A DNA stretch of 64,000 nucleotides from Pigmentiphaga kullae. GTDB taxonomy: Bacteria; Pseudomonadota; Gammaproteobacteria; Burkholderiales; Burkholderiaceae_B. Where the stretch lies: positions 620,001 to 684,000 of the forward strand of contig NZ_SGXC01000003.1 of NCBI RefSeq assembly GCF_004216695.1, given 5' to 3'. Positions 38,552 to 47,655 of the stretch are shown one piece after another. Position 1 is the stretch's first letter. Each line of letters opens with the position of its first letter. Under the pieces are notes generated by a model. It was not told where the DNA came from and searched no databases. It saw only the letters and a list, made by a program, of their open reading frames with translations. The translations under genes and the position numbers were made by a program.

Positions 38552-39409
38552 ATGTCCGTCATCACCATGCAGAACACCGTCTACCGCCGCCGCCGGCTGA
38601 CCAACAAGGTCATGCTGACCCTGTCGGCGGTCGCCCTGGTGTTCGGCCTCTTCTGGCTGTTCTGGATCATCCTGACCCTGCTGTCCAAGGGCGCCGCGGC
38701 GATCTCGCCTGCGCTGTTCACCGAGATCACGCCGCCCCCCGGGCAGAACGGCGGCCTGCTCAACGCGCTGCTGGGCAGCGTCATGATGGCCGGCATGGGC
38801 ACGCTGATCGGCACCCCCATCGGCATCCTGGCCGGCACCTACCTGGCCGAGTACGGCCAGCGCGGCTGGCTGGCCCCGGCCACGCGCTTCATCAACGACG
38901 TGCTGCTGTCGGCGCCGTCGATCGTGATCGGCCTGTTCATCTACACCGTGTTCGTCGCGCGCATCCAGCACTTCTCGGGCTGGGCGGGCACGCTGGCCCT
39001 GGCCGTGATCGTGATCCCGGTCGTGGTCCGCACCACCGACGACATGCTCAAGCTGGTGCCCAACAGCCTGCGCGAAGCCTGCATCGCGCTGGGCTGCCCG
39101 CACTGGAAGATGATCACCATGGTGTGCTATCGCGCCGCGCGCTCGGGCATCGTCACCGGCATCCTGCTGGCCGTGGCCCGCATCGCCGGCGAGACCGCGC
39201 CGCTGCTGTTCACCGCGCTGAACAACCAGTTCCTGTCGTTCAACATGAACGCCCCCATGGCCAACCTGCCCGTCACGATCTTCCAGTTCGCGATGAGCCC
39301 CTTCGCCGACTGGCAACGCCTGGCCTGGGCCGGCGCGACGCTGATCACGCTGCTGGTCCTGGCCATCAACATCATTGCCCGCATCATGTTCCGCAAACAG
39401 GCCGCCTGA
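38552..39409 (+). CDS. pstA: Phosphate ABC transporter permease PstA
   Basis: A permease of 285 residues with six helices. It has [19 protein letters not shown], the EAA-type loop in [20 protein letters not shown] and the conserved [15 protein letters not shown] of PstA. It pairs with PstC, and pstB follows 24 bases on. Length and order are standard for a pst operon. Confidence 0.95.
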   Translation: MSVITMQNTVYRRRRLTNKVMLTLSAVALVFGLFWLFWIILTLLSKGAAAISPALFTEITPPPGQNGGLLNALLGSVMMAGMGTLIGTPIGILAGTYLAEYGQRGWLAPATRFINDVLLSAPSIVIGLFIYTVFVARIQHFSGWAGTLALAVIVIPVVVRTTDDMLKLVPNSLREACIALGCPHWKMITMVCYRAARSGIVTGILLAVARIAGETAPLLFTALNNQFLSFNMNAPMANLPVTIFQFAMSPFADWQRLAWAGATLITLLVLAINIIARIMFRKQAA

Positions 39410-39433
39410 CGCCCGCGACAAACCGGACACGCC

Positions 39434-40210
39434 ATGGAAAACATCGCCAACATTTCGAATCCCAAGCTGGAAGTCAAGAACCTGAACTTCTACTACGGGA
39501 AATTCCACGCCCTGCGCAACGTCAGCATGCAGATCCCCGAGAAGCAGGTCACGGCCTTCATCGGCCCGTCGGGCTGCGGCAAGTCGACGCTGCTGCGCAC
39601 CTTCAACCGCATGTTCGAGCTCTATCCGGAACAGCGCGCCGAAGGCCAGATCAACATGGACGGCGAGAACCTGCTGACCTCGAAGATGGACATCTCGCTG
39701 ATCCGCGCCAAGGTCGGTATGGTGTTCCAGAAGCCCACGCCGTTCCCGATGAGCATCTACGACAACATCGCCTTCGGCGTGCGTCTGTTCGAGAACCTGA
39801 GCAAGGGCGAGATGGACGAGCGCGTGGAATGGGCGCTGACCAAGGCCGCGCTGTGGGAAGAGGCCAAGAACAAGCTGCACCAGAGCGGCCACAGCCTGTC
39901 GGGGGGGCAGCAGCAGCGCCTGTGCATCGCGCGCGGCATCGCGATCAAGCCCGAGGTCCTGCTGCTGGACGAACCCTGCTCGGCGCTGGATCCGATCTCC
40001 ACGGCCAAGATCGAGGAACTGATCGCCGAACTGAAGAACGACTACACGGTGGTCATCGTCACCCACAACATGCAGCAGGCGGCGCGCTGTTCGGACTACA
40101 CCGCCTACATGTACCTGGGCGAGCTGGTCGAGTTCGGCGTGACGGACCAGATCTTCATCAAGCCGACCAAGAAGGCGACGGAAGACTACATCACCGGCCG
40201 CTTCGGCTGA
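39434..40210 (+). CDS. pstB: Phosphate ABC transporter ATP-binding protein PstB
   Basis: The 258-residue ATPase of the phosphate importer. It has Walker [11 protein letters not shown]-loop [15 protein letters not shown], signature [14 protein letters not shown], Walker [14 protein letters not shown] and H-loop VTHN, all canonical for PstB. It works with PstC and PstA at the inner membrane. No phoU follows; a convergent peptidase-like gene ends 15 bases away. Confidence 0.97.
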   Translation: MENIANISNPKLEVKNLNFYYGKFHALRNVSMQIPEKQVTAFIGPSGCGKSTLLRTFNRMFELYPEQRAEGQINMDGENLLTSKMDISLIRAKVGMVFQKPTPFPMSIYDNIAFGVRLFENLSKGEMDERVEWALTKAALWEEAKNKLHQSGHSLSGGQQQRLCIARGIAIKPEVLLLDEPCSALDPISTAKIEELIAELKNDYTVVIVTHNMQQAARCSDYTAYMYLGELVEFGVTDQIFIKPTKKATEDYITGRFG

Positions 40211-40224
40211 GTCTTGCGCACCGG

Positions 40225-42168
40225 CTAGTAGACCAGCGTATCCAGGCTGATCCAGCCCCGCACGTCGACGATGCCCATGCGGGCGTGGGCGCCCGAGGGC
40301 AGGCGGTCGCGAGTGCCGCGGGATATCTGCTGGTTGTGGGTGACCGGTACGAACGGCACCGCCGCGCTGGCCTGCGGTGCGGCCCAGTGGCCGAGATTGT
40401 TTTCGTCCTGGGCCAGCCAGAGTGGCTGCACCGAGGCCTCGTCGGGCAGGCCCTGCGGACGCGCCACGCCGGCGGAATAGTTGTTCCCCAGGGCGTTCAG
40501 GAATCCGGTGATGCGCAGCACGCCGGGTTCGGCCGCGTCCGACACGATCAGCAAGCCTCGTTGCAGGCGGCGCGGGTCGCCGTCGGGAAGATCGTCGTCG
40601 GGGGTGTCGTTGCGCAGGGTGACGGGGACCAGGAAGTTCTCGGGGGAGTCGATGGCGAAGCGTATGCCATCCGGCAGCGCGGAGAAGTAGACCGGTGTGC
40701 CGGTATCGTCCAACTGGAACCAGCCCTGCATGAAGGACGTATCGACGAGCCGGTCGACGGTGCTTTCCGTCAGGGGCTTGAGGGCGGTGATCCATCCGTC
40801 GGCGTTCTGGACCGCGGCGAAATCCTGGGCCACCAGCGCGCGATCCACGGCGTTCAACGGTGCCTGGACCGAGGTCGGGGCCTGCGGGGTGCCGTCGTGC
40901 CAGTCGATGACGCCCAGAGTGGGCAGCGGCAGCCGGGTGTCGTCGAGGCCGATGTCGGAATGCTGCCGGATGAAGCCACGCTGGGTCGAGGAGACGAAGG
41001 ACAGCGAGGTGTAGGTGCGCGTGTCGGCCGCGGTCTCGGCCACGCGCTGCGGCAGGTAGAACGTCAGGCCCGAGAGATTGGAGAAGGCCGCGGTGTGTTT
41101 CTGGTGGACCACCGCTTGTTCCAGGGCCTGAGCCAGCCGCTCCCGCTGTCCGTCGGCCAGCCTGAGGCTGCCCCAGTCGAACATGTGCAGGTCGACCAGC
41201 TCCGCCGGTCCGGGCGACAAGAGGACGGAGCCGAAGATGAAGGCCCGGGTGCGCGCCTCGGCGATGTCGATCCAGGTTTGCACCGGATCGGCGGCCAGTT
41301 GTCCGTTCAGCGTGGCGGCGATGTCGGCCAGCGCCGCGCCCACGCCGTCTATCCGGCCGAGGTCGATCAGCGACAGCGTGGCTTCGGCGGCCGGGTCGTC
41401 CTTCAACTGCTTGGCGATGAAGGCATCGACGATGGTGCGGCCGAAGGCCGCGGTGCTGTCGGTGGGGGAGCGGGTCAGGTGCGACAGCAGCGCGGCCCAG
41501 TCCTGGCCGGCGCCGGGTTCGAGTTCCTGCGATCCGATCATGTAGTCGGCGTAGGGGGCCAGCGCCTGGGCGACCTCGACCGAGCCCATCAGGCAGGCGT
41601 CGAAGCCGACCAGCGCGAGCTTGCGTCCGGCGGCCTGCGTGGCGGGGGCGATGGCGCCGCGTATGTCGTCCAGCGACAGGGAATTGTGGGTGAAGGGATC
41701 GGCCCCTATGCCGCGATTAGGGCCGCCGCCGTGGTCCCATAGAACCAGCATGGTCCGCTCGGCCGGGTAGGTCTTCATGCCCCAGGACACGAAGTCCTGC
41801 AAGGTCTGGGCGCTGCCCATGTCCACGTTGCCCAGGTCGTCCAGCACGTCGACCTGCTGGCCGCGCACGCGCTTGCGCTGGACGGTGCGCCAGCCGTCCT
41901 TGTCGGCGGCGCCTGTGGCCAGCACGACGTTGACCCGGTCGCTGGGCGCGACGCTCCGCATCTCGTCGATGTTGCTGGTGCCCGAGCCGTCCTCGCTTTC
42001 GAGATTGGTGCCCATCATGTAGACGAGCAGGGTGACGTCGGCCTTGGCGGCGGGCTGGCTGCCGGATCCCCCGCAACTGACGACGAGCAGGGCCAGCGCC
42101 GCGATGGCGAAGGTCGATCGCAGGCGGGCCGCGAAGAGGCGGAAAGCCGGGAAATCGGGGGTGGGCAT
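40225..42168 (-). CDS. Clostripain-family (C11) peptidase-like lipoprotein
   Basis: A 647-residue exported lipoprotein: a hydrophobic signal sequence ends in LLVVSCGGS, giving a lipidated C32. The C11 fold follows, with VLWDHGGG containing the likely catalytic H146 and ALVGFDACLMGSVEV containing C192. The C-terminal half (about residues 400-647) has no family I recognise. The ATG at 42168 has AGAGGA seven bases upstream; an upstream in-frame extension is not likely. Its target is unknown. It ends convergently with pstB and is divergent from nothing obvious. Confidence 0.78.
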   Translation of the reverse strand: MPTPDFPAFRLFAARLRSTFAIAALALLVVSCGGSGSQPAAKADVTLLVYMMGTNLESEDGSGTSNIDEMRSVAPSDRVNVVLATGAADKDGWRTVQRKRVRGQQVDVLDDLGNVDMGSAQTLQDFVSWGMKTYPAERTMLVLWDHGGGPNRGIGADPFTHNSLSLDDIRGAIAPATQAAGRKLALVGFDACLMGSVEVAQALAPYADYMIGSQELEPGAGQDWAALLSHLTRSPTDSTAAFGRTIVDAFIAKQLKDDPAAEATLSLIDLGRIDGVGAALADIAATLNGQLAADPVQTWIDIAEARTRAFIFGSVLLSPGPAELVDLHMFDWGSLRLADGQRERLAQALEQAVVHQKHTAAFSNLSGLTFYLPQRVAETAADTRTYTSLSFVSSTQRGFIRQHSDIGLDDTRLPLPTLGVIDWHDGTPQAPTSVQAPLNAVDRALVAQDFAAVQNADGWITALKPLTESTVDRLVDTSFMQGWFQLDDTGTPVYFSALPDGIRFAIDSPENFLVPVTLRNDTPDDDLPDGDPRRLQRGLLIVSDAAEPGVLRITGFLNALGNNYSAGVARPQGLPDEASVQPLWLAQDENNLGHWAAPQASAAVPFVPVTHNQQISRGTRDRLPSGAHARMGIVDVRGWISLDTLVY

Positions 42169-42235
42169 GCGACGATCCTCTTGTTGATTGTTTTGGAAGC
42201 ATTTTGTAACACTATCCAAAGCAATCGGCGAGGTC

Positions 42236-43144
42236 TCAGCGTCTCGGGCGTGGCGCCTGTGCCATCGATGCCCGCGCATAGTCCACGAACGAGGCCAGGT
42301 AGTCGATGCCCGCGTCGGCCTCGCGCGTGCCCAGGAATATCTGCTTGGCGATGCCTTCCTTGCCCAGCTTCACGCTGGCCACGGGCATGCGGTCGGCGTA
42401 TTCCTCGGCCAGCCAGCGCGGCAAGGCCGCCACGCCGCGGTTGCTGGCCACCATCTGCAGCATGATGTCCGTCGTCTCTATGGTCTTGTGCCGGCGCGGC
42501 GCGACGCCGGCGGGGCGCAGGAACTGGTTGTAGATGTCCAGGCGGTCGGTCTCGACCGGATAGGTGATCAGCGTTTCGTCCACGAGCTGTTCGGGCTTGA
42601 CGTAGCGCTGCGCGGCGAAGGGATGGTCTTCCGCCACCACCAGCACCTGTTCGTAGTCGAACACCGGATCGAAGCGCAGGCCGGGACGCTTGAGCGGATC
42701 GGGTGTGACGAGTATGTCGATGTCGTAGCCGAACAGGGCGCCTATGCCGCCGAACTGGAAGCGCTGCTTGACGTCCACGTCCACGTCGGGCCAGCGCGCC
42801 AGATAAGGCGAAACCACCTTGAGCAGCCACTGGTAGCAGGGGTGGCACTCCATGCCGATGCGCAGGGTACCGCGTTCGCCCGCGGCGTACTGCTTCATGC
42901 GCGCCTCGGCGTGTTCGAACTGCGGCAGCAGCCGCTCGGCCAGCGACAGCAGGTACTGGCCGGCCTGGGTCAGCCGCAGGCTGCGGCCTTCGCGGTCCCA
43001 GATGGGCGTGCCGAGCTGCTGCTCGATCTTCTTGACGGTGTGGCTGAGCGCGGACTGCGTCAGATGCAGCGTGCCCGCGGCGGCGGTCAGCGACCCCTGG
43101 CGGTCGACTTCCCGGATGATGACGAGGTGTATGCGTTCGAGCAT
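42236..43144 (-). CDS. metR: LysR-family regulator, MetR-like
   Basis: A 302-residue LysR protein. The N-terminal helix-turn-helix has GSLTAAAGTLHLTQSALSHTVKKIE. The C-terminal part has the effector-binding fold with GMECHPCYQWLLKVVSPYL, close to MetR, which senses homocysteine and activates metE and metH. It is divergent from metE, with a perfect inverted repeat in the shared region that fits LysR/MetR operators. The name rests on this context and similarity. Confidence 0.85.
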   Translation of the reverse strand: MLERIHLVIIREVDRQGSLTAAAGTLHLTQSALSHTVKKIEQQLGTPIWDREGRSLRLTQAGQYLLSLAERLLPQFEHAEARMKQYAAGERGTLRIGMECHPCYQWLLKVVSPYLARWPDVDVDVKQRFQFGGIGALFGYDIDILVTPDPLKRPGLRFDPVFDYEQVLVVAEDHPFAAQRYVKPEQLVDETLITYPVETDRLDIYNQFLRPAGVAPRRHKTIETTDIMLQMVASNRGVAALPRWLAEEYADRMPVASVKLGKEGIAKQIFLGTREADAGIDYLASFVDYARASMAQAPRPRR

Positions 43145-43183
43145 GGGGCCTTACCGGCAATGAATGAATAAATATAATGGATA

Positions 43184-43210
43184 AATGAAATAATGCCATT
43201 TTATTTCATT
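43184..43210. promoter_or_regulatory. Perfect inverted repeat between metR and metE (candidate MetR operator)
   Basis: AATGAAATAA (43184-43193) and TTATTTCATT (43201-43210) are exact complements around a seven-base spacer. It contains the TGAA/TTCA half-sites of MetR-type operators. It lies 70 bases before metE and 40 bases before metR, so it could serve both. Confidence 0.6.
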
Positions 43211-43279
43211 GATTAATGTCCCTATCATGACTGCCTTCCCGCGTCGTTTCGCGTACTCATTCATCGGATGGCAGGTCAC

Positions 43280-45574
43280 ATGGTCACCACTCACAACCTC
43301 GGTTTCCCGCGCATAGGCGCCAAGCGCGAGCTCAAGTTCGGGCTCGAGCGCTACTGGAAAGGCGAGGCCTCGCGCGACGAACTGAAGGCGCTCGGCGCGC
43401 AACTGCGCCAGTTGAACTGGGCCAGCCAGAAGGATCTGGATCTGGCGCCGGTGGGCGATTTCGCGTTCTATGACCAGGTGCTGGACATGAGCTTCACGCT
43501 GGGCAACCTGCCCGCGCGCGTGCAGGGTTTCCATGGCGATGCGCTGGACAATTATTTCCGCGTCGCGCGCGGCCGCTCTGCCGAATCCGCGGACGCCCAC
43601 GCCGCCTGCTGCGGCGGCGTCGCCGCCGGCGAAATGACGAAGTGGTTCGACACGAACTACCACTACATCGTCCCCGAGTTCACGGCCGACACGACGTTCA
43701 CGCTGGACGCCTCGCGCTACGTCGAGCAACTGGCCGAAGCCCGCGCGCAGGGCATCAAGGCCAAGCCGGTCGTCATCGGCCCCGTCACCTACCTGTGGCT
43801 GGGCAAGGCCAAGGACGATTCGGACAAGCTCGCGCTGTTGCCGCGTCTCTTGCCCGCCTATGTCGAACTGCTGGCGACGCTGGCCGCCCAGGGGGCCGAA
43901 TGGGTGCAGATCGACGAGCCGGTGCTGGTCACCGAACTGGCCTCCGCCTGGCGCGAAGCCTTCCGCACCGCCTATGCCGCGTTCGCCGGCGGTCCGGCGA
44001 AGTTGCTGCTGGCCACGTATTTCGGCCAGCTCCAGGAGAACCTGCCGCTGGTGTGCGAGCTGCCGGTGCAGGGCGTGCATCTGGACGCGGTCAACGCGCG
44101 CGCGGAAGTCGAGCCGCTGATCGCCGGCCTGCCGGCCGATAGCGTGGTGTCGCTGGGCGTGATCAACGGCCGCAACATCTGGAAAACCGACCTGAACGGC
44201 GTGCTGGACTGGCTGGTGCCGGTGGCCGCGCAACTGGGCGAGCGCCTGTGGATAGCGCCGTCGTGCTCGCTGCTGCACGTGCCGGTGGACCTGGACAGCG
44301 AACGGAAGCTGGATCCCGAGGTCAAGCCGTGGCTGGCCTTCGCGCTGCAGAAATTGGACGAACTGAAGGTACTGGCCGTCGCGCTGCGCGAGGGGCGCAT
44401 TGCCGCGCAGACGGCGCTGTACGCCAATCGCGACGCGATCGAGGCACGGCGCGCGTCGCCACGCGTGCATAACCCGGCCGTCAAGGAGGCCGTCGCGCGC
44501 CTGACCGCCGACATGGGGCGCCGCCAGCACGCCTACGCCCAGCGGGCCGCCAGGCAGGCCGCGCTGCTGAAGCTGCCGGCCTTCCCGACCACCACCATCG
44601 GTTCGTTTCCGCAGACCGCCGAGATCCGCCAGGCGCGCAGCCAGTACAAGGCCGGCACGCTGGACGAGGCCGGCTACCAGGCCGCGATGCGGGCCGAGAT
44701 CGGCCGCAGCGTGCGCGAGCAGGAGGCCCTGGGCCTGGACGTGCTGGTGCACGGCGAAGCCGAGCGTAACGACATGGTCGAATATTTCGGCGAACAGCTC
44801 GAGGGCTACGTGTTCAGCCAGTTCGGCTGGGTGCAGTCCTACGGATCCCGCTGCGTGAAGCCGCCGATCCTGTTCGGCGACATCAGCCGCCCCCAAGCGA
44901 TGACCGTCGAGTGGATCAAGTACGCCCAGTCGCTGACCGACAAGCCGATGAAGGGCATGCTGACCGGACCGGTCACCATCCTGAACTGGTCCTTCGTGCG
45001 CGACGACCAGCCGCGCGCGGACTCATGCCGCCAACTCGCGCTGGCCATCCGCGCCGAAGTCCTGGACCTGGAGCGCGCCGGCATCAGCGTGATCCAGATC
45101 GACGAGGCCGCGCTGCGCGAAGGGCTGCCGCTGCGCCGCGCGCAATGGAGCGAATACCTGGGCTGGGCCGTGGAGTCCTTCCGCATCACCGCCAACGGCG
45201 TGCGCGACGAGACCCAGATCCACACCCACATGTGTTATTCCGAATTCAACGACATCATCCAGGCCATCGCCGACATGGACGCGGACGTGATCACCATCGA
45301 GACCTCGCGTTCCGACATGGAACTGCTGGATGCGTTCGACGACTTCAAGTACCCGAACGAAATCGGGCCGGGCGTCTACGACATCCACTCGCCCAACATC
45401 CCGACCCAGGAGCACATCGTGCAACTGATGCGCAAGGCGGCCGAGCGCGTGCCGGCCGAACGCCTGTGGGTCAATCCCGACTGCGGCCTGAAGACCCGCC
45501 AGTGGGCCGAGGTCGTCCCGGCGCTGACCAACATGGTGGCCGCCGCCCGCACGCTGCGCGGCGAAGCGAGGTAA
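43280..45574 (+). CDS. metE: Cobalamin-independent methionine synthase
   Basis: Transfers a methyl group from 5-methyltetrahydrofolate (polyglutamate form) to homocysteine. The 764-residue length is normal. It starts with [23 protein letters not shown]. Zinc-site residues are visible in HTHMCYSEF (His and Cys) and NPDCGLKT. The start is the ATG at 43280, since family members begin close to THNLGFPR. An ATG at 43268 would add four residues. A second MetE-related gene follows four bases after the stop. Confidence 0.96.
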   Translation: MVTTHNLGFPRIGAKRELKFGLERYWKGEASRDELKALGAQLRQLNWASQKDLDLAPVGDFAFYDQVLDMSFTLGNLPARVQGFHGDALDNYFRVARGRSAESADAHAACCGGVAAGEMTKWFDTNYHYIVPEFTADTTFTLDASRYVEQLAEARAQGIKAKPVVIGPVTYLWLGKAKDDSDKLALLPRLLPAYVELLATLAAQGAEWVQIDEPVLVTELASAWREAFRTAYAAFAGGPAKLLLATYFGQLQENLPLVCELPVQGVHLDAVNARAEVEPLIAGLPADSVVSLGVINGRNIWKTDLNGVLDWLVPVAAQLGERLWIAPSCSLLHVPVDLDSERKLDPEVKPWLAFALQKLDELKVLAVALREGRIAAQTALYANRDAIEARRASPRVHNPAVKEAVARLTADMGRRQHAYAQRAARQAALLKLPAFPTTTIGSFPQTAEIRQARSQYKAGTLDEAGYQAAMRAEIGRSVREQEALGLDVLVHGEAERNDMVEYFGEQLEGYVFSQFGWVQSYGSRCVKPPILFGDISRPQAMTVEWIKYAQSLTDKPMKGMLTGPVTILNWSFVRDDQPRADSCRQLALAIRAEVLDLERAGISVIQIDEAALREGLPLRRAQWSEYLGWAVESFRITANGVRDETQIHTHMCYSEFNDIIQAIADMDADVITIETSRSDMELLDAFDDFKYPNEIGPGVYDIHSPNIPTQEHIVQLMRKAAERVPAERLWVNPDCGLKTRQWAEVVPALTNMVAAARTLRGEAR

Positions 45575-45578
45575 GAGC

Positions 45579-46697
45579 ATGATGCCCCTGAACCCCCCGT
45601 TCCGCGCCGACCACGTCGGCAGCTTCCTGCGTCCCGCCTACCTGATCGAGGCGCGCGAACGCCATGCCCAGGGCGCGATCACGGCCGAGGAACTGCGGCG
45701 CGTCGAAGACCGCGCCATCGCCGAAATCGTCAGATTCCAGGAAGACGTCGGCCTGAAAAGCATTACCGATGGCGAGTTCCGCCGGACCTATTTCCACGTC
45801 GACTTCCTGCGCCGGCTGGGCGGCGTGTCCAGCGGCGAGCCGGTCGCGGTGCAGCGGCCCGACGGCAAGACCGAACTCGCGCCGCCCGTCATCAGCGTGG
45901 TCGACAAGGTGCGCCACCTGGCCGACATCCAGCGCGCCGACTTCGAATACCTGCACAGCCAGCTGGCACCCGGCAGCGTCGGCAAGGTGGCGATCCCGTC
46001 GCCCACCATGCTGCATTTTCGCGGCGGCCGCGCCGGCATCAGCACGCGGCATTATCCCGAGCTCGAGCCCGACTTCTACGACGACGTCGCCCGCGCCTAT
46101 GGCGACGAACTGAAATCGCTGGCGGCGGCCGGCTGCCGCTACGTACAGTTCGACGACACCAACCTGGCCTACCTGTGCGACGCCCGCATGCGCGCCGCCG
46201 CCACCGGCCGGGGCGACGACCCCGACGAACTGCCGCACCGCTACGCCCGGTTCATCAACAAGGTGGCGGCCTACAAGCCCGAAGGCATGGTCCTGGCCAT
46301 CCACCTGTGCCGGGGCAACTTCAAGAGCACCTTCGCCGCCAGCGGCGGTTACGAGCCAGTGGCCGAGGCCTTGCTGGCCGAAATGAACGTCGACGCCTAC
46401 TTCCTGGAATACGACGACGACCGCAGCGGCGACTTCCGGCCGTTGCGCTTCCTGCCCAAGGGCAAGGTCGCGGTGCTGGGCCTGGTCAGCACCAAGTTCG
46501 GGGAACTGGAGTCCAAGGATGATTTGAAGCGCCGCATCGACGAAGCGGCGCGCCACGCGCCGCTGGAGCAGCTCGCGCTGTCGCCGCAGTGTGGCTTCGC
46601 CAGTACGGTGCATGGCAACGACATCGCCGTGGCGGCCCAGCGGGACAAGCTCAGGCTGGTGCTGGAGACGGCGCGCGAGGTGTGGGGCGAAGAGTAG
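45579..46697 (+). CDS. MetE C-terminal-domain-like methyltransferase (YxjG/YxjH type)
   Basis: A 372-residue single-barrel protein related to the C-terminal half of MetE. It has FRADHVGSFLRP at the N-terminus, AIHLCRGNF and LSPQCGFAS, which contain the zinc-binding histidine and cysteines of this family. In Bacillus the YxjG/YxjH relatives are linked to methionine synthesis. It begins four bases after metE, so it is in the same operon and likely works in methionine metabolism; the methyl donor is unknown. Confidence 0.85.
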   Translation: MMPLNPPFRADHVGSFLRPAYLIEARERHAQGAITAEELRRVEDRAIAEIVRFQEDVGLKSITDGEFRRTYFHVDFLRRLGGVSSGEPVAVQRPDGKTELAPPVISVVDKVRHLADIQRADFEYLHSQLAPGSVGKVAIPSPTMLHFRGGRAGISTRHYPELEPDFYDDVARAYGDELKSLAAAGCRYVQFDDTNLAYLCDARMRAAATGRGDDPDELPHRYARFINKVAAYKPEGMVLAIHLCRGNFKSTFAASGGYEPVAEALLAEMNVDAYFLEYDDDRSGDFRPLRFLPKGKVAVLGLVSTKFGELESKDDLKRRIDEAARHAPLEQLALSPQCGFASTVHGNDIAVAAQRDKLRLVLETAREVWGEE

Positions 46698-46758
46698 GAG
46701 ACGGCTTGCCCCCACGGTTTGGCGCCCGGCGGGCGGCACGCCACCGCCGGCACATGCA

Positions 46759-46833
46759 ATGACGGAGACACGCTTGCTCCCCGCGAAGACTCAACGCTTC
46801 ATTGAGTCCTTGCGCGAGAGATCGGGCCACTGA
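46759..46833 (+). pseudogene. Possible C-terminal remnant of a LysR-type gene
   Basis: A 24-residue frame ending at 46833 reads LLPAKTQRFIESLRERSGH at its end. That is like the typical C-terminus of LysR regulators (PAKxRxFIDxLRER). The remaining gene is absent upstream. It sits at the start of the low-GC stretch, so it may mark a deletion or insertion end. Short, so uncertain. Confidence 0.3.
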
Positions 46834-46863
46834 TCCAAATCCCGACAGGAAATATTATTCTGT

Positions 46864-46890
46864 TCTGTGCAATAAAGAAGTGTGCACAGA
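46864..46890 (+). promoter_or_regulatory. Inverted repeat before the GST gene (candidate LysR operator)
   Basis: TCTGTGCA (46864-46871) and TGCACAGA (46883-46890) are exact complements with 11 bases between them, the span expected for a LysR T-N11-A box. It is about 90 bases before the GST start. It may be the operator of the LysR gene three genes downstream. Confidence 0.45.
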
Positions 46891-46979
46891 GGTTATTCCT
46901 CTAAAAATCGTTCGGCTCCACACTGGCGGCCCGGATCGGGAATTGTCCCGCTCCGATAACCCACCCCAGGAGCTGGACC

Positions 46980-47597
46980 ATGAAAATCTATCATCACCCT
47001 ATGTCGGGCCACTCCCATCGAGTGGTTCTTTTCGCATCGCTGCTTGGCTTGAAGGCCGAGCTGGTCGAAGTCGATCTCATGTCGGGGGCACACAAGAAGC
47101 CCGAGTTTCTTGCCCTCAACTCGTTCGGCCAAGTGCCGGTTCTGGATGACGACGGCGTTGTCATCTCGGACTCGAACGCCATCCTCGTCTATCTCGCAAA
47201 AAAGTCCGGCCCAAGCGGCTGGTTGCCGGAAGACGCACGTGGCGCGGCTGCCGTCCAGCGTTGGCTGTCGGTGGCTGCCGGCGAGATTGCCTACGGGCCG
47301 GCGGCGGCTCGCCTGATCACGGTGTTCGGCGCAGGCTACAACGCTGAAGAGGTAATCGGTCGCGCGCATGCGCTGCTCGCCAAACTCGAGGGCCACCTGG
47401 CCGCTCGTGAATGGCTGGCCGCCGATCATCCGACCATCGCCGATGTCGCCGCCTATAGCTACATCGCCCGCGCGCCGGAGGGGAATGTCGATCTCTCGGC
47501 GTACACCGCCGTCAAGGGTTTCCTCGGCCGCGTTGAAGCATTGCCGGGTTTTGTCCCCTTCGTCCTGACCCCGGCCGGGCTGGCCGCCAAAGCGTGA
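46980..47597 (+). CDS. Glutathione S-transferase family protein
   Basis: A 205-residue cytosolic GST. The N-terminal thioredoxin-like domain opens [18 protein letters not shown] and carries the [13 protein letters not shown] motif and the [12 protein letters not shown] glutathione-binding segment. The helical C-terminal domain has [13 protein letters not shown]. The ATG at 46980 has AGGAG upstream. It heads a four-gene co-directional group with lower GC than flanking genes. The substrate is unknown; GSTs of this kind often detoxify electrophiles. Confidence 0.85.
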   Translation: MKIYHHPMSGHSHRVVLFASLLGLKAELVEVDLMSGAHKKPEFLALNSFGQVPVLDDDGVVISDSNAILVYLAKKSGPSGWLPEDARGAAAVQRWLSVAAGEIAYGPAAARLITVFGAGYNAEEVIGRAHALLAKLEGHLAAREWLAADHPTIADVAAYSYIARAPEGNVDLSAYTAVKGFLGRVEALPGFVPFVLTPAGLAAKA

Positions 47598-47655
47598 TAG
47601 CGACTTGAGAGCGGACGCTTATGACGCTGCTCTGCTCCCAAATTGAGAGGCGAGA

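Noticed and set aside
37316-42279. Long frames antisense to pstC-pstA-pstB and through the C11 gene
   Set aside because: Low-complexity His/Gln/Asp-rich translations; the Pst proteins and the C11 peptidase explain these bases fully.
43145-43279. Cobalamin or SAM riboswitch before metE
   Set aside because: The gap is only 135 bases, AT-rich, and shows a simple inverted repeat but none of the conserved riboswitch elements.
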